From: Gammaproteobacteria bacterium
GTDB lineage: Bacteria; Pseudomonadota; Gammaproteobacteria; Diplorickettsiales; Diplorickettsiaceae
Assembly (NCBI GenBank): GCA_005877695.1
Contig: VBOA01000015.1
Span: 1 to 51,596, forward strand
Length of the DNA: 51,596 bases
Direction of reading: 5' to 3'
The notes under the pieces: model-generated
Told to the model about the DNA's origin: nothing
Databases searched by the model: none
The model's input: the letters and a program-made list of their open reading frames with translations, nothing else
Program-made: the position numbers and the translations under genes
In this document: positions 35,237-45,784 of the stretch, piece by piece
Layout of the letters: each line of letters begins with the position of its first letter
Numbering within the stretch: the first letter of the stretch is position 1

Positions 35237-38200
35237 TTAGCTATCTAAAACAGGATCACCCGGTAGGTCGCTTGCTGTATGTACTTGATGATCCTGGGCC
35301 AGCAATAAGTACATGGCGGGCACTACAAACAATGTAAATAAGGTACCGATAGAAATTCCAGAAGCAATAACCAAACCGATATTAAAACGACTGATTGCTC
35401 CTGCTCCAGACGCTAAAATTAACGGTATAACGCCTAAAACCATCGACGCAGTCGTCATTAAGATAGGTCGCAACCGAATACCCGCTGCCATCTGTATGGC
35501 ATCTAGTTTTTTATGACCTTCGTGTTGTAAATCATTTGCAAATTGCACAATCAAAATACCATGTTTACTAATTAACCCTATCAATGTCACTAAGCCCACT
35601 TCGGTATAAATATTTAAACTTGCTCCGCCAATGCCTAAACTGATGAAAATAAGTGCGCCACAAATTGACATCGGCACACTCACTAAAATAATGATGGGAT
35701 CACGAAAACTTTCAAATTGTGCCGCTAAACAAAGAAAAATAATAATTAACGCTAAGAAAAAGGTTAAAATCAAAGCACTACTTTCTTGCTGATATTGACG
35801 AGATTGGGCTGCATAATCCATGTTGTAATTATCTGGAAATATCCTTTTAGCTATTTTTTGCAAACCTTGCAGTGCATCCCCCATGGTGATGCCCGGAAAT
35901 GGAACGGCTGAAATAGTTGCTGAATTAAGCTGCTGAAAGTGATTAATTGATTCCGGAACCACTATCGTTTTCAATCGTGCAATCGTCGATAAAGGAATCA
36001 CTGAGCCATTCGCCAGCTTTAAATAAAAATTGAGTAATTGATCGGCGTTTAAACGAGAACCTCGCATCACTTGAGGAATCACTTGATACGATCGGCCATC
36101 AAAATTAAAATAATTAATATAATTTTCACTCATCGCAGAGGCTAACAAATCGCCCACATCCGCCATGGTTAAACCAAGTTGTGATGCTTTATCACGATCG
36201 AATTGTATCGCTGATTGAGGTTTATCTAATTTAAGATCGCTATCTAAATAAACAAACAACCCACTTTTGCGTGCCTCATCTAATAACGCTTGCGAAACAT
36301 CATTTAGTTTAAAATAATCTTCCGTCGTTGTAATAACAAACTGTACCGGTAACCCACTACCTCCGCCCGGTAAAGAAGGTTTTTGAAAGGCTGCCACTCG
36401 TGCTCCGGCAATGCCATCAAATGAATGTTGTATCTGCGGTTGCAATTGATTAGTTGTTGATTTACGTTCATTCCATGGTTTAAAGACCATTCCACCAATA
36501 CTGGTATTAAGTCCATTTACACCATCTAACTGAAAAACATGATCGGTTTCAGGGTAAGAATGAAAGATTTTGAATACTTGATTGGAATATATTTGCGTTT
36601 GTTGTAACGTCGCATTAGGCGCAGCGGTTAATAGACTAATAATTAGCCCTTGATCTTCTTGCGGCGCTAATTCATTTTTAGAAGTGGCATATAAAAAATA
36701 AATACTGCTTAAAATAATGAATGCAAATACAATGGTCACTGGTAAATTCTTTAATGAGCCTTGTAAAAGATGTTCATAATAATCACGTAACTTATCAAAC
36801 TTAGCATCGATAAAACCAACAAAACCTCTATGTTGATCTTTAACGCTAGGCTTTAAAGAAAGCGAACACATCATCGGAGAAAGTGTTAAAGCAATAATCG
36901 CAGAAATCGCTACAGCACCTGCTAAAGTAAATGCAAATTCAGTAAATAAGGCGCCCGTTAATCCTCCCATGAAACCTATCGGTACATACACTGCAATTAA
37001 GACAACAGAAATAGAAATTATCGGTATAGCTAATTCCCGTGCCCCTCTGATAGCGGCTTCAAAAGGTGATTGACCGGATTCAATATGCCGATAAATATTT
37101 TCTACAATAATAATGGCATCATCAACAACTAATCCGATAGCTAATACTAAGGCTAATAAAGTCAATAAATTTATGGTATAGCCCAGTAACAACATAATAA
37201 AAAATGCCCCGATTAACGATAGAGGCATTGCAATGACTGGAATAATCACTGAGCGAAGAGAACCCAAAAAGAGAAAAATAACTAACGTAACAATAACTAA
37301 CGCTTCTATCAAACTGGTCATCACTTCGTGTATAGAACTATTGATATAACGACTTTCGTCGTACACAATCTTTCCACTTAAGCCTTGTGGTAGTTGTGCA
37401 GTTATATCTGGCATCACTTTTCGGATATTTTTTATAACGGAAAGCACGTTTGCAGTCGGTGCTACTTTGATCCCTATATAAACCGCGGGTTTATTATCGA
37501 ATTTTACAGAGGTATCATAATTTTGCGAACCTAAAGTCACTTTAGCAACATCTTTTAAACGAATGATGGCGCCATTTTGCGCTTTAACTATTAAGTTCTG
37601 AAATTTCTCTACACTGTCTAAATTAGTATTGATAGTTAAGTCAACAGTAACCATATCGCCTTTGGTACGCCCTACCGCCGCAACAAAATCGTTATTAGCT
37701 AAAGCATTTGCCACATCATCAGCACCTAAACCATAGGATGCTAATTTCGCCGGATCTAACCAAGCACGCATTGAAAATAAATGTTGGCCGACGATTTCAG
37801 CTTGCTGCACACCATTAACCGCTTGTAATTTCGGTTGTACCACGCGGATCAAATAATCGGTAATTTGATTGCTGGCTAATTTAGGACTATAAAACCCTAT
37901 ATACATCGAATCGATAGTTTCACCGATAGCAATATTTAACGTCGGCTGTTGAGATTGCTTAGGCAACTGATTAATAACGGCATTTACTTTGGTGTTAATT
38001 TCGGTTAAAGCTTTATTGGGGTCATAATTCAGCAATAAATTAGCTTGTATCAAACTGCTTCCTTGGGTACTACTTGAGGTTAAATAATCGATCCCTTGTG
38101 CTTGTGCTATTGAATTTTCTAAAGGGGTGGTTATAAATCCTGCAATTAAAGCAGGATCAGCGCCCGTATAAACGGTTGAAACAGTTATCACTGCATTCTC

Positions 38201-38320
38201 AGTATAAGGATATTGTCGAACTTGCAACAAAGTTAACGAACGTATGCCTAGCACCAAGATTAATAAACTAATCACAGTAGCTAACACCGGTCGCTGAATA
38301 AAAATATCCGTAAAACGCAT
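35237..38320 (-). CDS. RND-family multidrug efflux pump, inner-membrane subunit
   Basis: A 1027-residue HAE1-type proton-driven exporter. The N-terminus MRFTDIFIQRPVLATVISLLI, two large periplasmic loops and 12 membrane helices fit the family. The proton relay Asp pair is visible in GLVVDDAIIIVENIYRH, and the typical GLTGALFTEFAFTLAGAVAISAIIALTLSPMMCS is intact. The sequence is closer to the MexK/MdtB-like branch than to AcrB itself, by impression. It is the last gene of an OMP-adaptor-pump operon. The substrate range is unknown; because the cognate OMP gene is broken, export may rely on another TolC-like protein. Confidence 0.93.
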   Translation of the reverse strand: MRFTDIFIQRPVLATVISLLILVLGIRSLTLLQVRQYPYTENAVITVSTVYTGADPALIAGFITTPLENSIAQAQGIDYLTSSSTQGSSLIQANLLLNYDPNKALTEINTKVNAVINQLPKQSQQPTLNIAIGETIDSMYIGFYSPKLASNQITDYLIRVVQPKLQAVNGVQQAEIVGQHLFSMRAWLDPAKLASYGLGADDVANALANNDFVAAVGRTKGDMVTVDLTINTNLDSVEKFQNLIVKAQNGAIIRLKDVAKVTLGSQNYDTSVKFDNKPAVYIGIKVAPTANVLSVIKNIRKVMPDITAQLPQGLSGKIVYDESRYINSSIHEVMTSLIEALVIVTLVIFLFLGSLRSVIIPVIAMPLSLIGAFFIMLLLGYTINLLTLLALVLAIGLVVDDAIIIVENIYRHIESGQSPFEAAIRGARELAIPIISISVVLIAVYVPIGFMGGLTGALFTEFAFTLAGAVAISAIIALTLSPMMCSLSLKPSVKDQHRGFVGFIDAKFDKLRDYYEHLLQGSLKNLPVTIVFAFIILSSIYFLYATSKNELAPQEDQGLIISLLTAAPNATLQQTQIYSNQVFKIFHSYPETDHVFQLDGVNGLNTSIGGMVFKPWNERKSTTNQLQPQIQHSFDGIAGARVAAFQKPSLPGGGSGLPVQFVITTTEDYFKLNDVSQALLDEARKSGLFVYLDSDLKLDKPQSAIQFDRDKASQLGLTMADVGDLLASAMSENYINYFNFDGRSYQVIPQVMRGSRLNADQLLNFYLKLANGSVIPLSTIARLKTIVVPESINHFQQLNSATISAVPFPGITMGDALQGLQKIAKRIFPDNYNMDYAAQSRQYQQESSALILTFFLALIIIFLCLAAQFESFRDPIIILVSVPMSICGALIFISLGIGGASLNIYTEVGLVTLIGLISKHGILIVQFANDLQHEGHKKLDAIQMAAGIRLRPILMTTASMVLGVIPLILASGAGAISRFNIGLVIASGISIGTLFTLFVVPAMYLLLAQDHQVHTASDLPGDPVLDS

Positions 38321-38347
38321 AAAAACCGCTATCCTTAAACTAAAACA

Positions 38348-38375
38348 AGCTCATTTTATTGTATAAAAATGAGCT
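38348..38375 (-). terminator. Hairpin with T-rich tail between adaptor and pump genes
   Basis: AGCTCATTTT and its exact complement form a 10-bp stem with an 8-base loop. In the leftward transcript it is followed by TGTTTTAGTTT, so it resembles an intrinsic terminator. Placed inside the operon, it would reduce expression of the pump relative to the adaptor. Confidence 0.5.
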
Positions 38376-38395
38376 AGGGTTTCCTTTCCGCTTCT

Positions 38396-39547
38396 TTATT
38401 CATCAATAGCGATAGGTGCTGGATTATTATTCGGTACCACTGAATTATTAATTATAACGATACTGCCATTCTTTAGTTTGAGTTGTCCGCTCGTAACAAC
38501 CATGTCACCTTCGTTTAGCCCATCCAAAATTGCAATTTGATCACCCCGTTTTTCTCCTGTTGTCACAAAAGTTTGTAGTACGCTAAATTGTAATTTACCA
38601 TTTTTATCCTTTCCTCTTTGTTGGACAATATAGGCGATCTCTCCATAGGAATTAAAACTAATCGCCGTTTGTGGAAGCGTGAGATATTTTTTCATTGGGC
38701 TTGTCAGTACTTCGGCTGAAACAAACATACCAGGATATATCTCAGACTGCGGATTAGCGATAGTCGCTTCAATCTTCACATTTCGTGTATTTACATCCAC
38801 AATAGGATTAATGGTAGTTACTTTTCCAGTAAAAACTTTGTCAGGATATGTATCTGTTTTGATATTAACCGTTGAACCTACATGTAATTCCGCTAACTTT
38901 TGTTGTGGAATAAAAAAATCTGCATAAAGTGGATCTAAGGCTTGTAAAGGAACTACCTGATCGCCCGGATTGAGGTACTGACCTACGTTCACGGTTGAAA
39001 CACCTAAACGACCGGTAAAAGGAGCCTTTAAGGTTTTTTTAGCGACAATAGCTTCTTGTTGTGCAACTTGTGCTGTTAAATTTTTTAGATTTTGTTCATC
39101 GGTATCCAGTACCGCTTTACTGATGGCTTTGACAGCAAATTGGGCTTTATCCCGATGATAGACAATCTCAGCTAACTTCTCTTGTGCTTCTAATGAATGT
39201 AATAGTGCTACATCTGAGTCGGCATTAAGTTGAACTAGAACATCGCCTTCTTTAACATCTGAACCTGGTTTTAAATAAACGGCGCGGACTAAACCCGCTA
39301 ATTCCGTGGTGACATACACTCCATTCACTGCGCGCATACTGCCATAGGTTAAAATCTTGGGTTGCCACCATGAATACTGAACCCGCATCGCTGAAACAGT
39401 AACAATGGGTGCGGTATTCTTCTGCATAGCATGTCGAATAACAAGATGTTTAATAGTTTGGTATCCAAAAACCAAAGCAAAAAGCACACCTACACTAACC
39501 AACATAATAACCATAGGTCTATTAAGATATTTTTTTAACCTATGCAT
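38396..39547 (-). CDS. RND efflux periplasmic adaptor (membrane fusion protein)
   Basis: A 383-residue adaptor linking the RND pump to its outer-membrane channel. It has an N-terminal membrane anchor (about 12-32), a lipoyl half-motif with LKPGSDVKEGDVLVQLNADSDV, a short alpha-helical hairpin with KAISKAVLDTDEQNLKNL, the second half-motif APFTGRLGVSTVNVGQYLNPGDQV, and beta-barrel and membrane-proximal domains (FVSAEVL, GLNEGDMVVTSGQLKLKNGS). It starts 12 bases after the OMP gene. Confidence 0.9.
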   Translation of the reverse strand: MHRLKKYLNRPMVIMLVSVGVLFALVFGYQTIKHLVIRHAMQKNTAPIVTVSAMRVQYSWWQPKILTYGSMRAVNGVYVTTELAGLVRAVYLKPGSDVKEGDVLVQLNADSDVALLHSLEAQEKLAEIVYHRDKAQFAVKAISKAVLDTDEQNLKNLTAQVAQQEAIVAKKTLKAPFTGRLGVSTVNVGQYLNPGDQVVPLQALDPLYADFFIPQQKLAELHVGSTVNIKTDTYPDKVFTGKVTTINPIVDVNTRNVKIEATIANPQSEIYPGMFVSAEVLTSPMKKYLTLPQTAISFNSYGEIAYIVQQRGKDKNGKLQFSVLQTFVTTGEKRGDQIAILDGLNEGDMVVTSGQLKLKNGSIVIINNSVVPNNNPAPIAIDE

Positions 39548-39559
39548 GGCTGTGATCCA

Positions 39560-41063
39560 TTACTGACAATTCGAGTTCCACCATCCACCCCCCAAAGCTT
39601 GAAATAAAGCCGCTGTATCAGCATAGCGACTTGCTTCTGCTTGTACCAAACTAATGCGTGTTTGCTGATATTGTCGTTGTGCGTCTAGTAAAGAAAGATA
39701 ACTCACCCCTCCTAAACGAAATTGTTGTTTCACCAAATATAAATTAGCATAAGCGGCTGTTTCAGCTTGTTTTTGTGCACGCATTTCTCGAGCATCCGCT
39801 TCTATAGCACGTAATGTATCTGCTACATTTTTGAAAGCCTGCAACACAGTTTCGCGGTACTGCGCAGCGGCCGCATCATAAGCCGCAATCGCTGCACGAC
39901 GTTCGGCAAGTAAAGCACCCCCACGAAATAATGGTTGAAATATCCCAGCTCCTATATTCCATAAATTACTTTGCGAACCAAATACTTTACTACCGACAGT
40001 ATTCGATTTTCCCCAGGAACCATTGATGGTAATTTGTGGATATATTAGCAGTAGCCACGCCGACTTGCGCATTAGCTGCTTCCCATAGTGCTTCAGCCGC
40101 TCGTATATCAGGTCTTTGCCGTACTAAAGCAGAAGGGATTCTTAAAGGCAGTGTTGTAGGTAAGTGTAATTCATCTAAATCTAGAGATGGAATCACACAG
40201 CGTTGACTAGGGAAAGCACCGACTAAGATCGCCAAAAGATGCCGAGTTTGTGCCCAACTTTTTTCTAACGGGGGCAAGGTCGCTTTAGTTTGTGCTAATT
40301 GTGTTTGTTGCGCAACGACATCAATTTGCGAAACACCTCCCAGATCAAATTGTTTTTTTATAATCGCCAATTGTTCAGCTTGTTCACGGATCAATTGTTT
40401 AGTCACACAAATTTGTTTATGCAGTGAAGCAATAGTAATCGCCGTCGTCACAATATTAGACGTTAAACTTAAATAAGCTGCCCTGAGTTCAAAATATTGA
40501 TATTCTACTTGCGCTTGTAAATCTTGTATTTGCCTACGAATTCCTCCAAAAAAATCAAGTAAGTAAGAAGCATTAAGTGAAGCATTGAATAGATTGAAGA
40601 CTGACGAAGGTATCCCACTTGTCGCTACCGAACTCGTTCCATTAGAGGAACTAAAGAACCCAGTATTTGATCCACGTTGTGCGGTCACCTGAGCTCCGAT
40701 ATTAGGATACAAACCGTTACCAATACCTGCATTTAAATTTTCCCTTGCTTCTTGTAAAGTTGATTTAGCTGCTGTTAAATTAGGGCTATTCGCAATACCT
40801 CGACAAATAAGTTTATTGATCTTATCTGAATGAAATAAACTCCACCATTCTGCGGAGATGGCTTTTGTCTGAATAAATTGTTGTGAGGCACCGCCATGAC
40901 CGGGTGCACTGACTGTGCGACAAGGCCAAGGAGGTTTTGTATAATGATTTACCTTGGGGGACTCAGGGGTTTCAAAATCAGGCCCGACCATGCAAGCACT
41001 GAGACTACCCAACATCATGGCAATCATGGCAAATTGATAACAGTTCCTGTAAAAAACCCACAT
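39560..41063 (-). pseudogene. OprM/NodT-family outer-membrane efflux lipoprotein, frameshifted
   Basis: The upstream frame (from ATG 41063) has a lipobox (LSACMVGPDF) and the first half of an OMP efflux channel, with ALVRQRPDIRAAEALWEAANAQVGVATANI before it goes out of frame. The second half continues in another frame as YPQITINGSWGK, LWNIGAGIFQPLFRGG and a normal end at 39560. Joined, they give a full-length NodT-family protein of about 500 residues. The shift falls in an alternating AT tract at 40040-40045; restoring two bases gives the expected ANIYPQ. A single slip means a very recent lesion, a phase-variable site or a sequence error. Confidence 0.85.
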
Positions 41064-41311
41064 TTAATCTGTCCATTTTTACTCTATTTGTATTACACAT
41101 TTTCTTAATGTGCACTTTCCTATCATAGACGATATTTTTAGAACTTAGTGGAAATTTGCAGTAAATGCCGTCTCTTTCCCATTCAACCAAGCTGATATAA
41201 AACTAATCACAACACTCGTCCCAAACTATGCTTTAATTAAAGCAGTGGAAACCTATTCTGCTTTGTTAATAAAAAAGAATAAGCTAGGTTTCTCTTATTG
41301 GAGCTCAATTT

Positions 41312-42214
41312 ATGGTCAAATCTCTAAAAAGAATCGGTTCAACAAAAAAGCGTAAACTTGCTCTATTGTCTTTAGTGATAGGCGCTGTAGCGATAGGTTT
41401 TGCCCCTATTTTTGTCCGATTAAGCGAAGTAGGTCCAATTGCAACCGGATTCTGGCGGGTGGCTATTGCCTTTCCAATTTTAACCTTGCTTTCCATTGGC
41501 CAAGGCTACACTCGACCAGATGAAGCCCATGCACCGACATTAAAAGATTATCTTTGGTTATTATTTTCTGGAGTTTTATTTGGTGGCGATCTAGCCACAT
41601 GGCATCTTTCTATCCAATATACTACCATCGCCAATTCAACTTTAATTGCTAACTTCTCTCCCATCATTATTGCCTTATGGGCATGGATCGTTTTACGCAA
41701 ACCTCCACAAAAAAAATTGGTTACTGGTTTATTATTAGCCATCGTAGGGATTGCGATTTTAATTCATCCTAGTCTGCATATGGACAAAGATATCCGTATT
41801 GGTGATGGATTAGCCTTTATTACTGCATTTTTTTATGCTGGTTATTTATTAGTACTCAATCGTGCGCGCAAAAAATTTACTGCTTTTGCCAGTATGGCAA
41901 TATCAACATTTGCCAGCATGCTTACCTTACTTATCATCACAGGCCTGTCTGGAGAGCTTGCAATGCCACAAACAGAAATGGCTTGGATCATTTTATTTAC
42001 TTTAGCCTTGTTTGCACATATTTTAGGACAAGGATTAATTGCTTATGCCCTACCCTATTTACCGGTTACTTTTTCATCCACCGCCTTGCTTATTCAACCG
42101 ATGGTCGCAGCAACGGCAGGGTGGTATTTCTTTTCAGAATATTTAGGGCTCAGCCAAATAATTGGTATCTTGATTGCATTAGTAGGTATCTTTTTGGCTA
42201 AACAAACAATTTAA
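41312..42214 (+). CDS. EamA-family (DMT) metabolite exporter
   Basis: A 300-residue inner-membrane protein with ten hydrophobic helices in two EamA repeats; the first has APIFVRLSEVGPIATGFWRVAIAFPIL, the second the matching IAYALPYLPVTFSSTALLIQPMVAATAGWYFFSE. Substrates in this family include amino acids and nucleotide metabolites; this one cannot be assigned. It diverges from the efflux operon across a 248-base gap in which I see no clear sites. Confidence 0.85.
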   Translation: MVKSLKRIGSTKKRKLALLSLVIGAVAIGFAPIFVRLSEVGPIATGFWRVAIAFPILTLLSIGQGYTRPDEAHAPTLKDYLWLLFSGVLFGGDLATWHLSIQYTTIANSTLIANFSPIIIALWAWIVLRKPPQKKLVTGLLLAIVGIAILIHPSLHMDKDIRIGDGLAFITAFFYAGYLLVLNRARKKFTAFASMAISTFASMLTLLIITGLSGELAMPQTEMAWIILFTLALFAHILGQGLIAYALPYLPVTFSSTALLIQPMVAATAGWYFFSEYLGLSQIIGILIALVGIFLAKQTI

Positions 42215-42238
42215 TCCAAATGCATGCTAGAAAATATA

Positions 42239-44878
42239 CTATAGCAAGCTTTTACTCACCATTTCATAAACATCGGAAGAAAGTTTCGGAAGCTTAATTA
42301 GCCTTTCTAATTGCTCTCGCATCAATGCCTGACGATCACTATCAAAACGCTTCCATTGGGCAAAAGGTTTTACTAAACGTGCGGCTATCTGGGGATTGAT
42401 GGGATCGAGATGCTGTATTTGTTCACTCAAAAACAAATAACCTGCACCTGAACGATCATGGAATTGACTGCGATTTTCCGAGCAAAAAACACCAATCAAG
42501 GATCGAATTTTATTGGGATTCTTCCAATCAAAAGCAGGATGTTTAAGTAGTTTTTTAACCTGATGCAACGTATCGGGCAATGGTGCACGGGCTTGTATTG
42601 CTAACCACTTACAAACGACCAAAGAATTAGCCGAACTATTTTCATAAAAGTCTTTTAAATAGCGATCTTTTTGCGATAAATTATGATTAACGATTTCACT
42701 TAAAGCCACTATTCTATCCGTTAAATTATCGGCCTTTTTGTAATGATCGATACACAGATGATGCACACTAGGATCTTGCAATAACATGAGATAATTTAAA
42801 CTCATGTTGGCTAGACGACGATTCGTCACCGATTGCTTATCAAATATATAAGGTTTTATGTCATGATAAATTTGATAGGCCTCAAAAAGGTTATTTTCGA
42901 GTTTCTTCGCTAACTGAAAACGTAACCATTCTCTTTCTTCATGAATCCCATCAATATCAATAATAGGCATTTGTTCAGCTAAGGAAGCTTCACTCGGTAA
43001 ACTGAGTAGTTCTGCCAATAAATCCTTATTATCCTGCTGTTCATCAGCAAATAAAATTTTATAACCTTTAAGCAACTGATTAACCGCTGGATCTTCTATA
43101 GCCTCAGAGGATTGAATACGACCTAATATAATTCGACTGGCTAATTCCTGTGTCGCATCCCAGCGATTAAAACCATCCGTATCCATTTGCATTAAAAATG
43201 CAAGTTCTTCATTAGAAAACTTAGCCTTCAGTTTTACGGGAGCAGAAAAATTTCTCAATAAAGAAGGAATCGGTTTTGCATCAACATTAACAAACTGAAA
43301 AACATGCTCAGCTTCTCTGAGCTTCAATGTACATTGTGTTCCCATTGACGTTGTGTCACCGACTAATTGTAAATCTAAGGGTTTACCTTCTGGGCTTAAT
43401 AAAGCCATCACTAAAGGAATATAGAAAGGTTTTTTGGTTGGTTGGCCGGGAGTAGCAGGACAATGTTGTTTAAGAATCAAATCAAAGGTTTTCTCTTCTG
43501 GTGAATAATGATAATCCACTTGTAATTCCGGAGTTCCTGATTGTTTATACCAACGGCGAAATTGCTGGAGATCATAACCACTGCCTTTCTCAATCGATTT
43601 AACAAAATCTTCGATGGTGACCACTTGTCCATCATGAGTAGCAAAATAATCATCCATCCCTTTGCGAAATAATTCTGCTCCCACTAAAACCTTCATCATA
43701 CGGATAATTTCAGCCCCTTTTTCATACACGGTCATGGTATAAAAATTATTGATTTCCATATAAGAATCCGGTTGCACGGGATGCGCTAAAGGGCCTGCAT
43801 CTTCTGCAAACTGCATCGCTCTCAATTGTCTTACGGTATTGATCCGTTCCGTAGCAGGATTACCAATCGATTCAATAAATTCTTGTTCACGAAAAACCGT
43901 CAAACCTTCTTTGAGGCTTAATTGAAACCAATCACGACAGATAATACGATCTCCAGTCCAATTATGGAAATACTCATGGCCTACCACTTTAGTAATATAA
44001 CTATAATCCGCGTCTGTCGCTGAATGAGGGTCGGCCAAAATGGTTTGTGAATTAAAGATATTCAGCCCCTTATTTTCCATCGCCCCCATATTAAAATCAT
44101 CGATAACAGCAATCATGAATATATCTAAATCATACTCACGCCCATAAGCTAGTTCATCCCAACGCATGGCTTTTTTTAAAGATTCCATGGCATGATGACA
44201 TTTATTTTTTTCACCTTTTTCTGAAAAAATTTGTAAGCAAATTTTTCGTTGTGATTCGGTTATAAATTCGTCTTCGATATACTCTAAATCTCCCGCAACT
44301 AAGGCAAATAAATAACTCGGTTTCTTGAAAGGGTCTTCCCAAGTAATAGAATGCTGGTTATTTTCTAAATCTTGTTGAGCAATTTTATTTCCATTTGATA
44401 ACAAAATAGGATACTTTTTTTTGTCAGCGATAATAGTAGTCGTATATCGGGCTAAAACATCGGGCCTATCTAAAAAGTAAGTGATGCGCCGAAAACCTTC
44501 GGCCTCACATTGCGTACAAAAAATTCCTCGAGAAACATACAACCCACTTAATGCTGTATTTTCTTTAGGCTTAATTTTATTTTCAATCTCAAGATTAAAC
44601 TGATTGGGTACTTGAAAAATAATTAATTCATTATCCTGGAGTTGATATTCATGAGTGGATAAACCTCGGCCATCGAGTTTAATGAAAACTAATTCACAAT
44701 TCTCACCCTGCAAAACCAGAGGTTGATTTTTATTTTCCAATTTTGAGTCACGAATAACTGTCAAACGCGAATTAACCTGCGTCAAATCTTCATCTAGCTT
44801 AAAAGTTAATTCAACTGTATTTATTAAAAAACTGGGGGCGGTGTAGTCTTTAAGAAAGGTGGTTTTTACTTCAGTCAT
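42239..44878 (-). CDS. pepN: Aminopeptidase N (M1 family)
   Basis: A cytoplasmic zinc exopeptidase that removes N-terminal residues from peptides. The exopeptidase motif GAMEN is at 265-269. The zinc site is HEYFH (301-305) with E324 in LKEGLTVFREQEF. Length is 879 residues, normal for the E. coli PepN type, with the four-domain layout (beta saddle, thermolysin-like, small beta, helical C-terminal). It follows the second EamA gene by 11 bases on the same strand. Confidence 0.96.
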   Translation of the reverse strand: MTEVKTTFLKDYTAPSFLINTVELTFKLDEDLTQVNSRLTVIRDSKLENKNQPLVLQGENCELVFIKLDGRGLSTHEYQLQDNELIIFQVPNQFNLEIENKIKPKENTALSGLYVSRGIFCTQCEAEGFRRITYFLDRPDVLARYTTTIIADKKKYPILLSNGNKIAQQDLENNQHSITWEDPFKKPSYLFALVAGDLEYIEDEFITESQRKICLQIFSEKGEKNKCHHAMESLKKAMRWDELAYGREYDLDIFMIAVIDDFNMGAMENKGLNIFNSQTILADPHSATDADYSYITKVVGHEYFHNWTGDRIICRDWFQLSLKEGLTVFREQEFIESIGNPATERINTVRQLRAMQFAEDAGPLAHPVQPDSYMEINNFYTMTVYEKGAEIIRMMKVLVGAELFRKGMDDYFATHDGQVVTIEDFVKSIEKGSGYDLQQFRRWYKQSGTPELQVDYHYSPEEKTFDLILKQHCPATPGQPTKKPFYIPLVMALLSPEGKPLDLQLVGDTTSMGTQCTLKLREAEHVFQFVNVDAKPIPSLLRNFSAPVKLKAKFSNEELAFLMQMDTDGFNRWDATQELASRIILGRIQSSEAIEDPAVNQLLKGYKILFADEQQDNKDLLAELLSLPSEASLAEQMPIIDIDGIHEEREWLRFQLAKKLENNLFEAYQIYHDIKPYIFDKQSVTNRRLANMSLNYLMLLQDPSVHHLCIDHYKKADNLTDRIVALSEIVNHNLSQKDRYLKDFYENSSANSLVVCKWLAIQARAPLPDTLHQVKKLLKHPAFDWKNPNKIRSLIGVFCSENRSQFHDRSGAGYLFLSEQIQHLDPINPQIAARLVKPFAQWKRFDSDRQALMREQLERLIKLPKLSSDVYEMVSKSLL

Positions 44879-44889
44879 TTTATTACCTA

Positions 44890-45783
44890 TTATTTGATGA
44901 GAGGATCAGACTCTTTTTTCATATTGATAATTGCCGGAAGTATTAGACTTAACAACAATAATGAACCGCCAACAATCGTGGTTTTTGCTAACACTTCGTG
45001 ATTAATTAACACGCCAAATAAACTAGCAAATAGCGGTTCCAAAGCAAATATCAAAGCCGCTTTAGGAGCGCTAGTAAATTTTTGATATTTATTCTGTAAA
45101 TAATACGCTAAACTGGTTGCAAATACAGCGCAAAAGAGGATACCGACTAAAGCTTGAGCTTGCAAAGCCGTACTAAAAGTATGACCTTTAGTAAATAAAA
45201 ATACAAAAGGTACAGTAAACAATAATTGATAAAAAGCTAATAATTGATAATCACCTATTAATTGATTAATGCGTTGCAAATAAGTGATCTGCAAAGAAAA
45301 ACACAGTGCACCTAAAAAAACCCATAGCTCCCCATGTCCGATATAAAGGTGCTTTATATCCATTAATACATAAAGTCCAATAAATCCTATGCCAGCACAG
45401 AATAAATCCAAACGACTCGGTTTTTCTAATTTAAACAAAGGCGCTAAAAAAGGGACTAGAATAACACTCGCACCGGTAATAAAAGCGGCTCGTGCAGAAT
45501 GAACCGTCTGCAACCCAATGGTTTGGCAAAGATAAGCCCCAGCATTCAGAACACCAATGATTAAACTACTACGCAAAATTGTTCGGGTAGTATTACCTAA
45601 CAAAATCCAGACACTCGGTAGCAAAACCAACGTAGCTAAAGCAAAACGTAAACTCACAAATACAAACGGATCAACTTCAGCCAATGCATTGCGAGTCAGT
45701 GGAAAGGTAGCCCCCCACATCAAGGTGGCTAAAATAAGATAAAGATTAGCTTTACTAGATAATTTCATAAAATATATACTCAT
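44890..45783 (-). CDS. EamA-family (DMT) transporter
   Basis: A 297-residue protein with ten membrane helices. The N-terminus has LYLILATLMWGATFPLTRNAL and the second repeat APKAALIFALEPLFASLFGVLINHE, both typical of EamA. It is not closely related to the one at 41312. The start could be the first ATG (45783) or the next (45768); neither has a clear ribosome-binding site. The upstream end touches the dispersed repeat at 45785, which may have displaced its original promoter. It is probably co-transcribed with pepN. Confidence 0.82.
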   Translation of the reverse strand: MSIYFMKLSSKANLYLILATLMWGATFPLTRNALAEVDPFVFVSLRFALATLVLLPSVWILLGNTTRTILRSSLIIGVLNAGAYLCQTIGLQTVHSARAAFITGASVILVPFLAPLFKLEKPSRLDLFCAGIGFIGLYVLMDIKHLYIGHGELWVFLGALCFSLQITYLQRINQLIGDYQLLAFYQLLFTVPFVFLFTKGHTFSTALQAQALVGILFCAVFATSLAYYLQNKYQKFTSAPKAALIFALEPLFASLFGVLINHEVLAKTTIVGGSLLLLSLILPAIINMKKESDPLIK

Positions 45784-45784
45784 A

